DNA from: a virus
DNA: 24,566 bases
Strand: one strand, 5' to 3'
IMG/VR virus record: IMGVR_UViG_3300043409_000331
Span: 1-24,566 of that record
The notes beneath the pieces are model-generated. The model saw nothing but the letters and a program-made list of their open reading frames with translations. It did not search any database and was not told the DNA's origin. Made by a program: the position numbers and the translations under genes. This document shows, in pieces, positions 1 to 7,069 of the stretch (position 1 is the first letter of the stretch; each line of letters begins with the position of its first letter).

Positions 1-971
1 CCTGCTTCCATGAGTACTTCTTTGCGAGACCTTCCCGTTCCAAGTTCCCTAACCTCAACGTCATGCGGTAAGAACTGCTCCCACCGCGCATAGTCATTGT
101 CTTGCAGCCAGCGTACATACCAGTCCAGACCTTGTCCGTGGTTTTCGACGCAGTCAATAAGCCGCACTTCTTTGCCAACCAGTTGAGCCACCCATAGACA
201 AGTAGAATCGCCCATGCCCAAGTCCCAAGCAACAAAAGACCTACAAAGATCGTCGCGCTCAATAGGGGTGACATGGCCTTTTTCCTCGATAGTATTGATG
301 ATCTGACCATAGTAACTACCCTCTACCGCAGCGTTAAATGAACATTCAAACTCTTGGTTATACTTGTCATCACCCATCTCTTTACGGGCAGAATCAAGCT
401 CAGACTCAGGCAGAATCTTGGTCTCGCTGGCCTTAAACTCTAGCAGCTTCCAATCGTCAGCACTATCAGCCCTATCTCTTAGGTCAGCAAAGTGGTTTCG
501 CCCCTTAGGAGTGCCAACGAACATACACCAGCCAAGGCGATCAGACAGAGCTGGCCTAATAATCTCATTCCAAATCTTCGGGTCTTGATCTCCGATCTCA
601 TCCAATATAACTCCATCGAAGTATTGACCACGCAAGCTATCAGGATTGTCGCTACCATAAAGACTAATGCGGCGTCCCCAGAAGTCAGCCCTGAGTTCAG
701 AAATGTTGTGAGTTGCATTTAGTGGCCTTGTGAATTTGGTTAGGTAATCCCATGCCACCCTCTTAGCCTGGCCATAAGTAGGCGCAATGTAAGCGAACCT
801 AGGCTCATCCTTATCACACTCTACAGCAGACTTAATCAAATGGTTAATGGCCGCTACAGTCTTACCCATGCGACGATGGGCTACAACTACAGCGAATCTA
901 GTGCCATCCATAGCCTCGTGCATCTGTAACTGAGGCTCTCTGGGCTGATACGGGATAACTATTTCTGCCAT
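1..971 (-). CDS. terL: Terminase large subunit, 3' end cut by window edge
   Basis: This is the ATP-driven packaging motor and headful/cos nuclease that fills the prohead with DNA. My translation from the ATG at 971-969 gives 323 residues before the window ends. A Walker A-like motif AHRRMGKT lies at about residues 31-38 and a Walker B VILDE at 121-125. The coupling segment FVGTPKG is at 151-157. The RNase H-like nuclease domain starts with AWDLGMGDS at about 248-256, with a second acid in LIDC near 273 and a PHD near 302-304. The start overlaps the small terminase-like gene by 13 bp, in the usual TerS-TerL order. Family members are usually 420-550 residues, so roughly a quarter or more is missing to the left. 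Confidence 0.95.
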   Translation of the reverse strand, partial: MAEIVIPYQPREPQLQMHEAMDGTRFAVVVAHRRMGKTVAAINHLIKSAVECDKDEPRFAYIAPTYGQAKRVAWDYLTKFTRPLNATHNISELRADFWGRRISLYGSDNPDSLRGQYFDGVILDEIGDQDPKIWNEIIRPALSDRLGWCMFVGTPKGRNHFADLRDRADSADDWKLLEFKASETKILPESELDSARKEMGDDKYNQEFECSFNAAVEGSYYGQIINTIEEKGHVTPIERDDLCRSFVAWDLGMGDSTCLWVAQLVGKEVRLIDCVENHGQGLDWYVRWLQDNDYARWEQFLPHDVEVRELGTGRSRKEVLMEA

Positions 972-1267
972 GTGACCACGTGCTGTTGCGCTCCACCGTC
1001 TGCGCCTGTTACTTCAGTCCTAGCCAACTTAGGTATATGGTACTCACTGAGCTTGTTCATCAAGTCTAGTGCCTTATACGGGTCTTCTTGCGCTACTTCA
1101 TTGAGCCATCTATCCATGTTCGGAGCATTGCGCTCTAATAAATTAGCAATAGCCTCCCTAACTATCTGCGTTGACTTGTTAGGTACTCCCTTAGTCCTAC
1201 CTTTACCCATGTTAGTAAGATTAGCTATTCGTGCATCTTCCTGCACTTTGGTGATTTCTGTTTCCAT
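959..1267 (-). CDS. Probable terminase small subunit
   Basis: A 102-residue basic protein sits immediately before the large terminase and overlaps it by 13 bp. The segment KGRTKGVPNKSTQIVREAI (about residues 22-40) resembles the N-terminal DNA-binding region of many short phage proteins annotated as small terminases or terminase-associated proteins. A second helical part (residues 45-80) follows, with a C-terminal tail containing GADGG. Small terminases recognise the packaging site and hand DNA to TerL. The ATG at 1267 has an AAAGGT-like site upstream; Met20 is an alternative start. The role rests mainly on position and this N-terminal motif, because small terminases diverge strongly. Confidence 0.7.
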   Translation of the reverse strand: METEITKVQEDARIANLTNMGKGRTKGVPNKSTQIVREAIANLLERNAPNMDRWLNEVAQEDPYKALDLMNKLSEYHIPKLARTEVTGADGGAQQHVVTWQK

Positions 1268-1294
1268 TTTTGCATTACCTTTCAGGTGTCATGC

Positions 1295-1978
1295 TTAATA
1301 ATACGTATCGTACACATCCGGCCTATTCTGCCGTATCCATGCCCTACTATCCTCATGACATTTAGCAAAATCGCTGCCTACTGTCTGGCTTCCTGCGTGA
1401 TGCACATAGCCTCTGCTTACCCAATGCGTGAATCCAGCCTTAGTCATGTCATCGCAGATAATGTTATCAGAATACCAGTTTACGCTTGGAAACTTAGCTG
1501 CTTTCCATGCTTCCTTTGATACCGCTGCAAATATTGGCGCAATGGTATTTGCTTTCTTTATAAATCCCTCGCTGCGATAGCGTAAACCTACAAAGTCATC
1601 ATCGACGATAGGATAACGTATATTCTGCTCAGGCAATACAAAGTCAGACCTAGTACCCAAGAAACCAACTTTATATCCTGCGTTCTTGAGTAAATCCCAA
1701 TCTACTGCCATTTTAGTAATAGTGCTAGGTGTAGGTACTACGTCATCATTAGCCAGGATCACAGAATCATATCCCTGAGCAAACACGTGGTTTGTAGCTA
1801 CATTGTAGGCATCACCAAAGTTAGATTCCATGTTCGGAATCATCTTTATGTGCTTACCGAAACATTTAGGCGTATTGCAGCTTATGTACACTGGTATTTG
1901 AGGCGCATAGACCTCTAAAGCAGTTACCAGTACCGTTAAGCCGACGTTCCCTGTACTGCATATCACGATTGCTTGCAT
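1295..1978 (-). CDS. GT-A-fold glycosyltransferase-like protein
   Basis: This 227-residue protein looks like a family 2-type nucleotide-sugar glycosyltransferase. It opens with a hydrophobic beta strand (QAIVICSTGNVGLTVLVTAL) and has SVILANDDVVPTP at about residues 72-84, where N77-D78-D79 stands in for the metal-binding DXD motif. Late motifs include DNIICDDMTKAGF and WVSRGYVHHAGSQT, as in the acceptor side of GT-A enzymes. It lacks membrane segments, so it should act in the cytoplasm. Its start lies 16 bp inside the methyltransferase gene, so the two are probably translated as a pair. The target (virion protein, DNA base or host glycan) is not visible from sequence. A 27-bp gap separates it from the small terminase. 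Confidence 0.75.
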   Translation of the reverse strand: MQAIVICSTGNVGLTVLVTALEVYAPQIPVYISCNTPKCFGKHIKMIPNMESNFGDAYNVATNHVFAQGYDSVILANDDVVPTPSTITKMAVDWDLLKNAGYKVGFLGTRSDFVLPEQNIRYPIVDDDFVGLRYRSEGFIKKANTIAPIFAAVSKEAWKAAKFPSVNWYSDNIICDDMTKAGFTHWVSRGYVHHAGSQTVGSDFAKCHEDSRAWIRQNRPDVYDTYY

Positions 1979-2484
1979 AAGCCCCAGAAGTAAAGATCAG
2001 CAGGTGAGTCATTAGTCGAGAATTCGTATTGCTCAAACTTGCTTAAATCGCACTTATCTCTAAAGTCTTGCTCTGTCAGGTTAAGATAATAATCGCCAAG
2101 AAAAGGATTGTCAGCCCTGCTAGTCCTGCTGGTTCCATGCTCAGGCCTCCCAGTAGTAGCGCAACTAAAAAATACTAATCCGTTAGCCATTCTGACCATA
2201 TTCTCAAAGGTTTTAACCCATTGTTCGTTATGCTCAAAACATTCACAACTTGCCACTACATCGAAGTAGCTCTCAGGAAATACTAAATCCTCTCCCCTGG
2301 CTACAACGTCAACTCCACGACCCTCTCCAACGTCCACGCCAATATAGCTAGTAGTATCAAAAAAGGTACGAATAGAGCCATTGATGTCAAGAGAGCCAAT
2401 TTCTAATACCTTTTTGTCGGTAAAGTAATCAGGGAATCTAGCTTTTACACCAGCAACGAAGTCAATCTGGCTTTGATGACTCAT
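1963..2484 (-). CDS. Class I SAM-dependent methyltransferase
   Basis: This 173-residue Rossmann-fold methyltransferase has motif I VLEIGS at residues 26-31, an acidic residue ending the second strand (YIGVDVG, D51), and a motif IV region YFDVVASCECFEHNEQW at 73-89. This is the pattern of the Methyltransf_11 family, which includes enzymes acting on sugars and small molecules. It lacks an NPPY or DPPY motif, so it is unlikely to be an adenine-N6 or cytosine-N4 DNA methylase. Its start overlaps the preceding small gene as ATGA, and its end overlaps the glycosyltransferase. The pairing suggests sugar methylation of a glycan built by that enzyme, which is inference. Confidence 0.85.
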   Translation of the reverse strand: MSHQSQIDFVAGVKARFPDYFTDKKVLEIGSLDINGSIRTFFDTTSYIGVDVGEGRGVDVVARGEDLVFPESYFDVVASCECFEHNEQWVKTFENMVRMANGLVFFSCATTGRPEHGTSRTSRADNPFLGDYYLNLTEQDFRDKCDLSKFEQYEFSTNDSPADLYFWGLCKQS

Positions 2485-2693
2485 TTTTTCTTAGCTTTGC
2501 TTGTAGCTGTACGCTGACCACGCTTAGGCATAGCAACCATAATTGCTACAGTCATGCCTTTTTTGCCATTTTTACCGTTTTCACCATTTTTACCAGAATA
2601 TTCCATGCTTTCTTCTTTTTCTTCCCTCATGCAATTCTTACCACCTTTGCACTCACCGCCTTTGCATTTACCGCAGTTTTTTAAACCTTTCAT
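2481..2693 (-). CDS. Small Lys/Gly/Cys-rich protein, function unknown
   Basis: This 70-residue, strongly basic protein is not recognised. Residues 7-21 carry four cysteines in a Lys/Gly setting (CGKCKGGECKGGKNC), which could bind a metal. The middle is a low-complexity GKNGENGKNGKKG run, and the C-terminus is Lys/Arg-rich. It lies between ATGA overlaps on both sides, with the DUF6496 gene upstream and the methyltransferase downstream. This supports translation despite the biased composition. The preceding A/G-rich stretch (GAAAGGAAAGAAAAA) offers a ribosome site. Its basic character would suit nucleic-acid or virion DNA binding; that is a guess. Confidence 0.6.
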   Translation of the reverse strand: MKGLKNCGKCKGGECKGGKNCMREEKEESMEYSGKNGENGKNGKKGMTVAIMVAMPKRGQRTATSKAKKK

Positions 2694-2854
2694 TTTTTCT
2701 TTCCTTTCTTGGCAATTTTTGCCTCTGATAATGCAATTGCGATAGCTTGGCGAGGATTCTTTACTACAGGGCCGCCTTTGCCTGAGTGCAATGTACCGCC
2801 TTTAAACTCCTTCATTACTGAGCCAACTTTCTTTTCAGCTTTCGTCTTTTTCAT
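2690..2854 (-). CDS. DUF6496 family small basic protein
   Basis: A 54-residue protein was read directly from the minus strand. It starts MKKTKAEKKVGSVMKEFKGG, and its core GTLHSGKGGPVVKNPRQAIA continues into an alanine-rich helix and a Lys-rich tail. The combination of KVxxVMxEFKxGTLHSG with PVVKxxxQAIAIALSEA is the recognisable DUF6496 signature, a family of short phage and bacterial proteins of unknown role. Its ATG overlaps the YbcO-like stop codon as ATGA, and its TGA overlaps the next ATG the same way. It is therefore embedded in a translationally coupled string of genes. Confidence 0.8.
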   Translation of the reverse strand: MKKTKAEKKVGSVMKEFKGGTLHSGKGGPVVKNPRQAIAIALSEAKIAKKGKKK

Positions 2855-3144
2855 TTAGCAACCTCTAAATAATTATTTTCGAATAATAAAGAAATTGTTT
2901 TTCTATGTGATTCCTCCCACATATCAACTCTTTCTTGTTTGTTAAGATTTTTTCCTTGGTCTAGCTCCATATGACAAATAAAACAAAGTGCAGCTATGCG
3001 ATAATCATGCGCTTTTATACCACGACCTTTACCATCTCGCAATTGGTTTGAATGAGCTGCGACAACAGTACCATCATCAATTCCACAATGCTGACAAGGG
3101 AAAGTTCTTACTTTTTCAAGTAACTTTTTGTTTCTGTAAAGCAT
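2851..3144 (-). CDS. YbcO-like (DUF1364) putative nuclease
   Basis: This is a 97-residue protein from the ATG at 3144; an in-frame GTG at 3165 lacks a ribosome site. The zinc-binding core is CQHCG at residues 17-21 and CFICHMELD further on. Between them lies the conserved VVAAHSNQLRDGKGRGIKAH block, typical of DUF1364/YbcO, a compact His-Me-finger-like phage nuclease family encoded near lambdoid recombination genes. It may process branched or damaged DNA. Its start overlaps the 3' end of the homing endonuclease gene by 29 bp. Its stop overlaps the DUF6496 start as ATGA. Confidence 0.8.
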   Translation of the reverse strand: MLYRNKKLLEKVRTFPCQHCGIDDGTVVAAHSNQLRDGKGRGIKAHDYRIAALCFICHMELDQGKNLNKQERVDMWEESHRKTISLLFENNYLEVAK

Positions 3145-3661
3145 ATCTTTTCTTTTGAGCCTCACTTTGACGTTTTTTTGTTTCTTCGCTTTTTTTTACT
3201 CCCAAATTAAAAGTAAGTAATTTTTTCTTTAATTCATCTGTCATCTTTCTTCCATACATTGGATGTTCTTTGCCAGTTGGATAATTGCCATGTTTTTTAC
3301 GGTCAGCATTATTATTTGCATGAGTGTCCCAACGTAAATTTTCTATTCTATTATCAAAAGCAATTCCATTATTGTGGCAACCTTCTTGTCCAATCTCTGG
3401 CATACCAACAAAAGCAAACAAAACTAACCTATGAACACCAATTGTAAATTTTTGCTTACTTATTCCTAAATGAACACTCATATGACCATATTTATCAGTC
3501 TTCGATGGTGAAAGAATTTTTTCTTTATATGTTTGCTCAACAATTTTATTATGCAAACCACAAAATTTTTTAATATTTCTTTCTTTAACTTTAATTCTTC
3601 CAAGGTTAGATGCCATATAAAAATCACCATAACCAGGTATGTTTTTCCAAATTTCTTCCAT
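3116..3661 (-). CDS. Free-standing HNH homing endonuclease with NUMOD4 domain
   Basis: The protein starts MEEIWKNIPGYGDFYMASNL, the classic NUMOD4 DNA-binding motif. It continues through VHRLVLFAFVG and the HNH_3 nuclease core CHNNGIAFDNRIENLRWDTH with the following NNADRKKHG. A Lys-rich C-terminal part ending in KKRYALQKQKVT includes GRKMTDELKKK, a NUMOD3-like DNA-binding repeat. The gene is visibly more AT-rich than its neighbours, as expected of a mobile homing gene. I favour the ATG at 3661 because GGAT precedes it and because NUMOD4 proteins begin with this motif; an in-frame ATG at 3733 would add 24 residues and overlap the upstream gene. It cuts a specific DNA site and so spreads its own gene. 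Confidence 0.85.
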   Translation of the reverse strand: MEEIWKNIPGYGDFYMASNLGRIKVKERNIKKFCGLHNKIVEQTYKEKILSPSKTDKYGHMSVHLGISKQKFTIGVHRLVLFAFVGMPEIGQEGCHNNGIAFDNRIENLRWDTHANNNADRKKHGNYPTGKEHPMYGRKMTDELKKKLLTFNLGVKKSEETKKRQSEAQKKRYALQKQKVT

Positions 3662-3725
3662 ATATTTATCCAGTGATGTTATTGAAATCAATGGAATTGT
3701 ATCATGAGTTAATTTGAAAAAATCC

Positions 3726-3911
3726 TTAGTCATCAATATCGTCTATAAGTCTTTGCAGGTAAACAGCCAAATCCATTGCTTCCTCTTGTGCGTGAATAAG
3801 CCATTGCTTTGCAGATAAGTCTGTACGCTCTGTGCTGACACCATACTTCATCATTCCAAACTCAGCTCGATCTGCTAGTTTTTGCCTGACTGCTTGCACG
3901 TTCTTATCCAT
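3726..3911 (-). CDS. Small MazG-like helical phage protein
   Basis: This 61-residue protein has the block KYGVSTERTDLSAKQWLIHA followed by QEEAMDLAVYLQRLIDD. It resembles short phage proteins with a single EExxDxxxY helix related to MazG/dCTPase-type all-alpha pyrophosphohydrolases. Only one acidic helix is present, not the paired ExxE and ExxD helices of a full MazG domain, so catalysis is uncertain. It overlaps the upstream gene as TAATG, and a full MazG-like protein is encoded elsewhere at 11651-11953. The homing endonuclease gene follows directly downstream. Confidence 0.65.
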   Translation of the reverse strand: MDKNVQAVRQKLADRAEFGMMKYGVSTERTDLSAKQWLIHAQEEAMDLAVYLQRLIDDIDD

Positions 3912-4234
3912 TACATTGTCCTTTTATCTATACTGCGATTAGATGCCTCATAAGAGCGCCAAACATCAACTCTAGCCTGTGCTGCTATCAGCATCCAGCG
4001 AAGCCTCTCAGCCTCCTCTACGGCTTCTCTAAGACCTTCCAATACAGCCTGATATTCTGGATGAGCATAAGCGTCAGCTTCTTTCTCTGCCATTGTTGTA
4101 CGTGGGCTTGATTGAAAACAAATAGCTTTCTTAGTCTTGCGGTACTCAGTCAAGTAAGTAACTTGAGCTTTAGCTTTAGCATAAGCCTGTGAGTGCTTGA
4201 TTATGTAGTCTATTGCTTCATTAGGATTTGTCAT
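3911..4234 (-). CDS. Conserved phage protein of unknown function, coiled-coil
   Basis: This 107-residue helical protein begins NPNEAIDYIIKHSQAYAKAK and carries AYAHPEYQAVLEGLREAVEE and ERLRWMLIAAQARVDVWRS. This arrangement is familiar to me from many siphovirus and podovirus genomes, where it is left as hypothetical near recombination and replication genes. The heptad-like Leu/Ala pattern suggests a coiled coil. It overlaps the upstream nuclease-like gene by 14 bp and the downstream small gene by one base. No catalytic motif is visible. Confidence 0.75.
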   Translation of the reverse strand: MTNPNEAIDYIIKHSQAYAKAKAQVTYLTEYRKTKKAICFQSSPRTTMAEKEADAYAHPEYQAVLEGLREAVEEAERLRWMLIAAQARVDVWRSYEASNRSIDKRTM

Positions 4235-4697
4235 TTTTAAATTTATTTAGATATTCTTGATTTAATCCATATCCAATACCATGACCTAAATCAATTTTGT
4301 TTTTATCAGAAAATAACTCGTCATTACTACACCACCCAACAATATCAGCTCCAAAATCATCCACAATAGCCAGAACATAAATATCGCAAGGATCATCAAC
4401 TTTTTTTAATGTCGCAAGTAATCTGCCATTTTTATGTCGCGTAGATTTAACATCAATTGTTTTTCCTTTTGAGCTAATTAAATCAACACCACCACTTCTT
4501 ACGCTAACAGTTAAATCAGGACATATATTTAACATTTTAGCAACGCAGTATTCAGAAACAACGCCATCAATATCAATTGACCATGTATCATCTTTACCGA
4601 CCTGTTTGTTTGATACTTTGTGCATTGCTTCAGCTCTACGCATAACACCTAGCATTCTGCAAACAAATAACTCAGCTTCAGTTAAATTTATCCTCAT
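4221..4697 (-). CDS. PD-(D/E)XK nuclease-like protein
   Basis: This 158-residue protein has the order expected of a PD-(D/E)XK fold: an acidic residue in a helix (VVSEYCVAK, E49), an aspartate in SGGVDLISSKG (D72), and the D-x-K strand KTIDVKSTRHKNGRLLA (D82, K84). The spacing of about 10 residues between D72 and D82 matches this superfamily. Members cut DNA with two metal ions and include restriction, repair and Holliday-junction enzymes. The substrate is unknown. Its start forms an ATGA overlap with the preceding gene. Its AT-rich codon use is closer to the homing endonuclease than to the replication genes. Confidence 0.65.
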   Translation of the reverse strand: MRINLTEAELFVCRMLGVMRRAEAMHKVSNKQVGKDDTWSIDIDGVVSEYCVAKMLNICPDLTVSVRSGGVDLISSKGKTIDVKSTRHKNGRLLATLKKVDDPCDIYVLAIVDDFGADIVGWCSNDELFSDKNKIDLGHGIGYGLNQEYLNKFKNDKS

Positions 4698-5152
4698 ATT
4701 TGCACGTATAAGTTAGAAACATCATCTAAAGCTCCTGCGTTTTTAAATACGTAGTCGATAGCTTTTGATAATTGTTTTCTTGTTATTGATAGTTGCAGGT
4801 TATCGACAGTAACTAATCCATCGCCAATGCTTTTAAGATCGTCACCAGATAATCCCCACCTGCCAGTATTTAAGAATCGCTCTCGCACATTAACAATTGC
4901 TTTTAAACTATCCATTAACAAGTAATACTCAGGGTCAAAGTCTGCTTGGTATGCAGCCACTAGCCCAACATTTAATCGAGCTGTGATCGTATTCCAGCCT
5001 ATCTCGTCGCCTACACCTTCACGGAACTTCATTAACTCAGTATGCGGTACTAACTGCAATGTCTGCTCACTTTGCGCATTGTGTCGAATAGTCATTGGCA
5101 AGATGTTCCTACGCGGTACATGACGCTTACGTGGCTTTTTGTTATTTGCCAT
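4694..5152 (-). CDS. Conserved phage protein of unknown function
   Basis: This 152-residue protein has a basic N-terminus (KKPRKRHVPRRNILPMTIRH), a region about a glutamate/glycine loop, and a helical C-terminal half with YYLLMDSLKAIVNVRERFL. The basic tail followed by two helical bundles resembles a recurring family in betaproteobacterial phages that starts with a KRKYRPKP-type tail and counts as hypothetical. No catalytic or metal-binding motif is seen. It overlaps the VRR-NUC gene by 11 bp upstream and the nuclease-like gene as ATGA downstream. A role beside these nucleases, perhaps in DNA binding, would be inference only. Confidence 0.7.
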   Translation of the reverse strand: MANNKKPRKRHVPRRNILPMTIRHNAQSEQTLQLVPHTELMKFREGVGDEIGWNTITARLNVGLVAAYQADFDPEYYLLMDSLKAIVNVRERFLNTGRWGLSGDDLKSIGDGLVTVDNLQLSITRKQLSKAIDYVFKNAGALDDVSNLYVQI

Positions 5153-5435
5153 TGGTATGCGCTAAGACAGCTAGAATTGCTTGCTCTGGACTAGTGACAA
5201 CCTCAACTTGTCCTTTCCACATCTTATGAAATATTACCTGCTGCGCTGTCAACTTACGCTCTGACTCAGGCTTTCTACCGTCCTTGATCTCCATCAAAAT
5301 GTTTAGTCCCTTATAGCCTACTAAGATGTCTGGACAGCCTTCACCGACGTTATGCAAATGCTGAACAGTAAAACCTTCTTTACGTAAACAATTGACAATG
5401 TGCTTTTGATTTACGTCAACTCTAGCAGCTCTCAT
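5142..5435 (-). CDS. VRR-NUC domain endonuclease
   Basis: This 97-residue single-domain nuclease starts at the ATG at 5435, which overlaps the previous stop as ATGA and follows AGGTGG. Features in order are a helix with ARVDVNQKHIVNCLRKEGF, the metal-binding strand GCPDILVGYKG (D36), the catalytic ILMEIKDG (E49, K51), and a C-terminal QQVIFHKMWKGQVEVVTSPE element. The PD...ExK arrangement and the VVTSPEQA ending are typical of stand-alone phage VRR-NUC proteins. These act as structure-specific or Holliday-junction-type endonucleases during recombination and packaging. An in-frame TTG at 5471 is less likely as the start. Confidence 0.88.
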   Translation of the reverse strand: MRAARVDVNQKHIVNCLRKEGFTVQHLHNVGEGCPDILVGYKGLNILMEIKDGRKPESERKLTAQQVIFHKMWKGQVEVVTSPEQAILAVLAHTNGK

Positions 5436-5626
5436 TCCTGCCACCTTGCGCGGATAGCCTCTGAGCAACATTTAGCCGACCATCGCTCATCACTATTTCC
5501 AAATAATTGAGCCGCATCACAAATTTTTGCACAATCCTCGCGTTCCATATCTACTGCCCACTCAATTCTTTGTTTTAGACTTCGTTCCCCCATAAGGGCC
5601 AACTTAATAATGTCATCTCTAGTCAT
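5432..5626 (-). CDS. Small acidic phage protein, paralogue of next gene
   Basis: This 64-residue protein begins MTRDDIIKLALMGE and has a central VDMEREDCAKICDAAQ helix and a C-terminal CSEAIRARWQE. The ERExCAKxC helix followed by a terminal AIRxR element occurs in many small phage accessory proteins without assigned function. It shares the start motif, the central helix and the ending with the gene at 5675-5920, so the two look like a tandem duplication. A strong AAAGGAG site precedes the ATG. Its stop overlaps the VRR-NUC start as ATGA. Confidence 0.75.
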   Translation of the reverse strand: MTRDDIIKLALMGERSLKQRIEWAVDMEREDCAKICDAAQLFGNSDERWSAKCCSEAIRARWQE

Positions 5627-5674
5627 TTTTAATCTCCTTTATTTTATTTACTGCTTCGTCGCAGGGTCAGTTTT

Positions 5675-5920
5675 TTATCGGTCATATTCCCACCTTGATC
5701 GGATATAATCAGCAGCATCATCATAAATAAATCTTGCAACTTTATTGCGAATTTTTCCTAAACTTTCACATTCTTTTGCACATTCCTCTCGCTCTACATC
5801 TGCGATTAAATAGGCAAAGCGCTCAATCTCGTCCCATGTCATAACAATACCAAACAATAGTTCTTCTGTTGAGTCAATAGATTCCATAGCTAATGACTTT
5901 ATCTCATCTCGTGTCATCAT
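5675..5920 (-). CDS. Small acidic phage protein, paralogue of previous gene
   Basis: This 81-residue protein starts MMTRDEIKSLAMES and carries a longer middle (LLFGIVMTWDEIERFAYLIA) before VEREECAKECESLG and a C-terminal YIRSRWEYDR. The opening and the ER(E/D)CAK helix match the 64-residue neighbour. The ATG at 5920 overlaps the upstream stop as ATGA, and TTGGAGGGAG just upstream is a good ribosome site; an upstream in-frame TTG is not needed. Two cysteines in CAKEC could bind metal or be incidental. Its function is unknown. Confidence 0.75.
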   Translation of the reverse strand: MMTRDEIKSLAMESIDSTEELLFGIVMTWDEIERFAYLIADVEREECAKECESLGKIRNKVARFIYDDAADYIRSRWEYDR

Positions 5921-6120
5921 TTCCAATCTCCCTCCAATCCTCTATTCTTACGCTCCCATTGTTCAGCAGAATCCTTCCTTAACCTATCCGCTGCATCTTG
6001 GCCTCTTTTATTTGCTACCGCTTGCAGGTATTCCATTGCCTTGTTTCTATCTTGCATACGCCACTTGATAACCTGGCGTACTTCACATCTGTGCCGTTCT
6101 TCTTCAAAAAACTCATGCAC
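5917..6120 (-). CDS. DUF7696-like small phage protein, GTG start
   Basis: This is a 67-residue protein whose core RHRCEVRQVIKWRMQDRNKA and AVANKRGQDAADRLRKDS match a known pattern of short phage proteins (DUF7696-like: HxCEVR followed by KRGxxAAxxLR). I chose the GTG at 6120, preceded by AAGGA, so the gene starts 8 bp inside the helicase stop region. The open frame extends further upstream to 6231, but that part lies in another frame of the helicase C-terminus and looks non-functional. Function is unknown; position after the helicase suggests the early replication operon. Confidence 0.65.
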   Translation of the reverse strand: MHEFFEEERHRCEVRQVIKWRMQDRNKAMEYLQAVANKRGQDAADRLRKDSAEQWERKNRGLEGDWK

Positions 6121-7069
6121 CTCTAAACCGTCCTTTATTGTCAAAATCACTCGGAAAGCCCTGCCATTTCTCAATAAACTGGCTGCTTTCAAAGTGAAAC
6201 CACATGTGATACCACTCAGTGCTTTCTCCATTACGCTGCTTTTCGTTCATTAAAATCATGTCAGGCGCAGACATATCTGTCTCCATGCCCTTGTTTACTT
6301 CGTTCTCTTTTTTCTTATTGCGCCAGACGATAAAAACATTGTCAACCTGATCCGTAATAGAGCTACTACCACGAAGATCATTCTTATTCGGCATCAACTC
6401 GTCAGACTGCAATTTGCGGATATGGTGGACAAGATGCACATGGATATTGTGATCTCTAGCCAATGCAGTGATCTCATCAACAAAGCGCTTTTGACCGTTG
6501 TAGTCATCCTCGCCAGCAACGCACTTCATCAAGCTATCAATAAACACATGCGTTACACCTAACTCAACAGCGCAGTATCTTGCCATCGAGATAACTTGAT
6601 CTGCTGTTACCGTACCCTGTTGATCATAGAACCAAATATTGCCAGTACCAAAAGCCTTAAAACGGTCATACAAGGCGTGTTTATAGGGCAGTCCATGGGT
6701 AGATGCCAACTGCTCGACGTTTTCGCCTGCAAACTGCCTTATAAGTCGTTTAATCGATACTTTGGGTTTCATCTCAAAGCTCGCAACGCATACTTTCTCG
6801 CCACGCTTGACTAAACCTAGTGCAATCTGGCCTGTCAGCAAAGACTTGCCGCCACCGTTAGAACCTGCCCAGACAGTTACCTCACCAGGTCTAAACGCAA
6901 AGTTCTTCGTACACTCCCATTCCATAGGAGTAGATTTTTCAATAACAGGATTTTCAAGATTGTCTGTAAGTTCATCAACCCATGTTGATACGTCCTTGAC
7001 GTTTTGCTTTAGGTCTGTAGCCCGTAAGTAGGCTGAAAAATCAATATCTTCACGCAGGAACATAGTCAT
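6113..7069 (-). CDS. Replicative DNA helicase, RecA/DnaB-type without primase
   Basis: This 318-residue hexameric-type helicase would unwind DNA at the phage fork. Motifs in order: Walker A GSNGGGKS (69-76), the catalytic glutamate region VASFEM (95-100), Walker B HVFIDSL (174-180), motif III-like HVHLVHHIRK (210-219), and the DnaB motif 4 block RGSSSITDQVDNVFIVWRN (233-251). The closest groups are the C-terminal domains of T7 gp4, Twinkle and DnaB. There is no zinc-finger or TOPRIM primase part, so priming must come from the host or another gene. AGGGAG lies eight bases before the ATG at 7069. It follows the O-like gene and an unknown gene, forming a replication block. Confidence 0.92.
   Translation of the reverse strand: MTMFLREDIDFSAYLRATDLKQNVKDVSTWVDELTDNLENPVIEKSTPMEWECTKNFAFRPGEVTVWAGSNGGGKSLLTGQIALGLVKRGEKVCVASFEMKPKVSIKRLIRQFAGENVEQLASTHGLPYKHALYDRFKAFGTGNIWFYDQQGTVTADQVISMARYCAVELGVTHVFIDSLMKCVAGEDDYNGQKRFVDEITALARDHNIHVHLVHHIRKLQSDELMPNKNDLRGSSSITDQVDNVFIVWRNKKKENEVNKGMETDMSAPDMILMNEKQRNGESTEWYHMWFHFESSQFIEKWQGFPSDFDNKGRFRGA

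Noticed and set aside
479-722. Overlapping small open frames on both strands inside the terminase
   Set aside because: The terminase frame has full ATPase and nuclease motifs here, and the small frames have no ribosome sites.
6121-6231. N-terminal extension of the DUF7696-like protein
   Set aside because: It lies in another frame of the helicase C-terminus; the family signature begins after the GTG at 6120.
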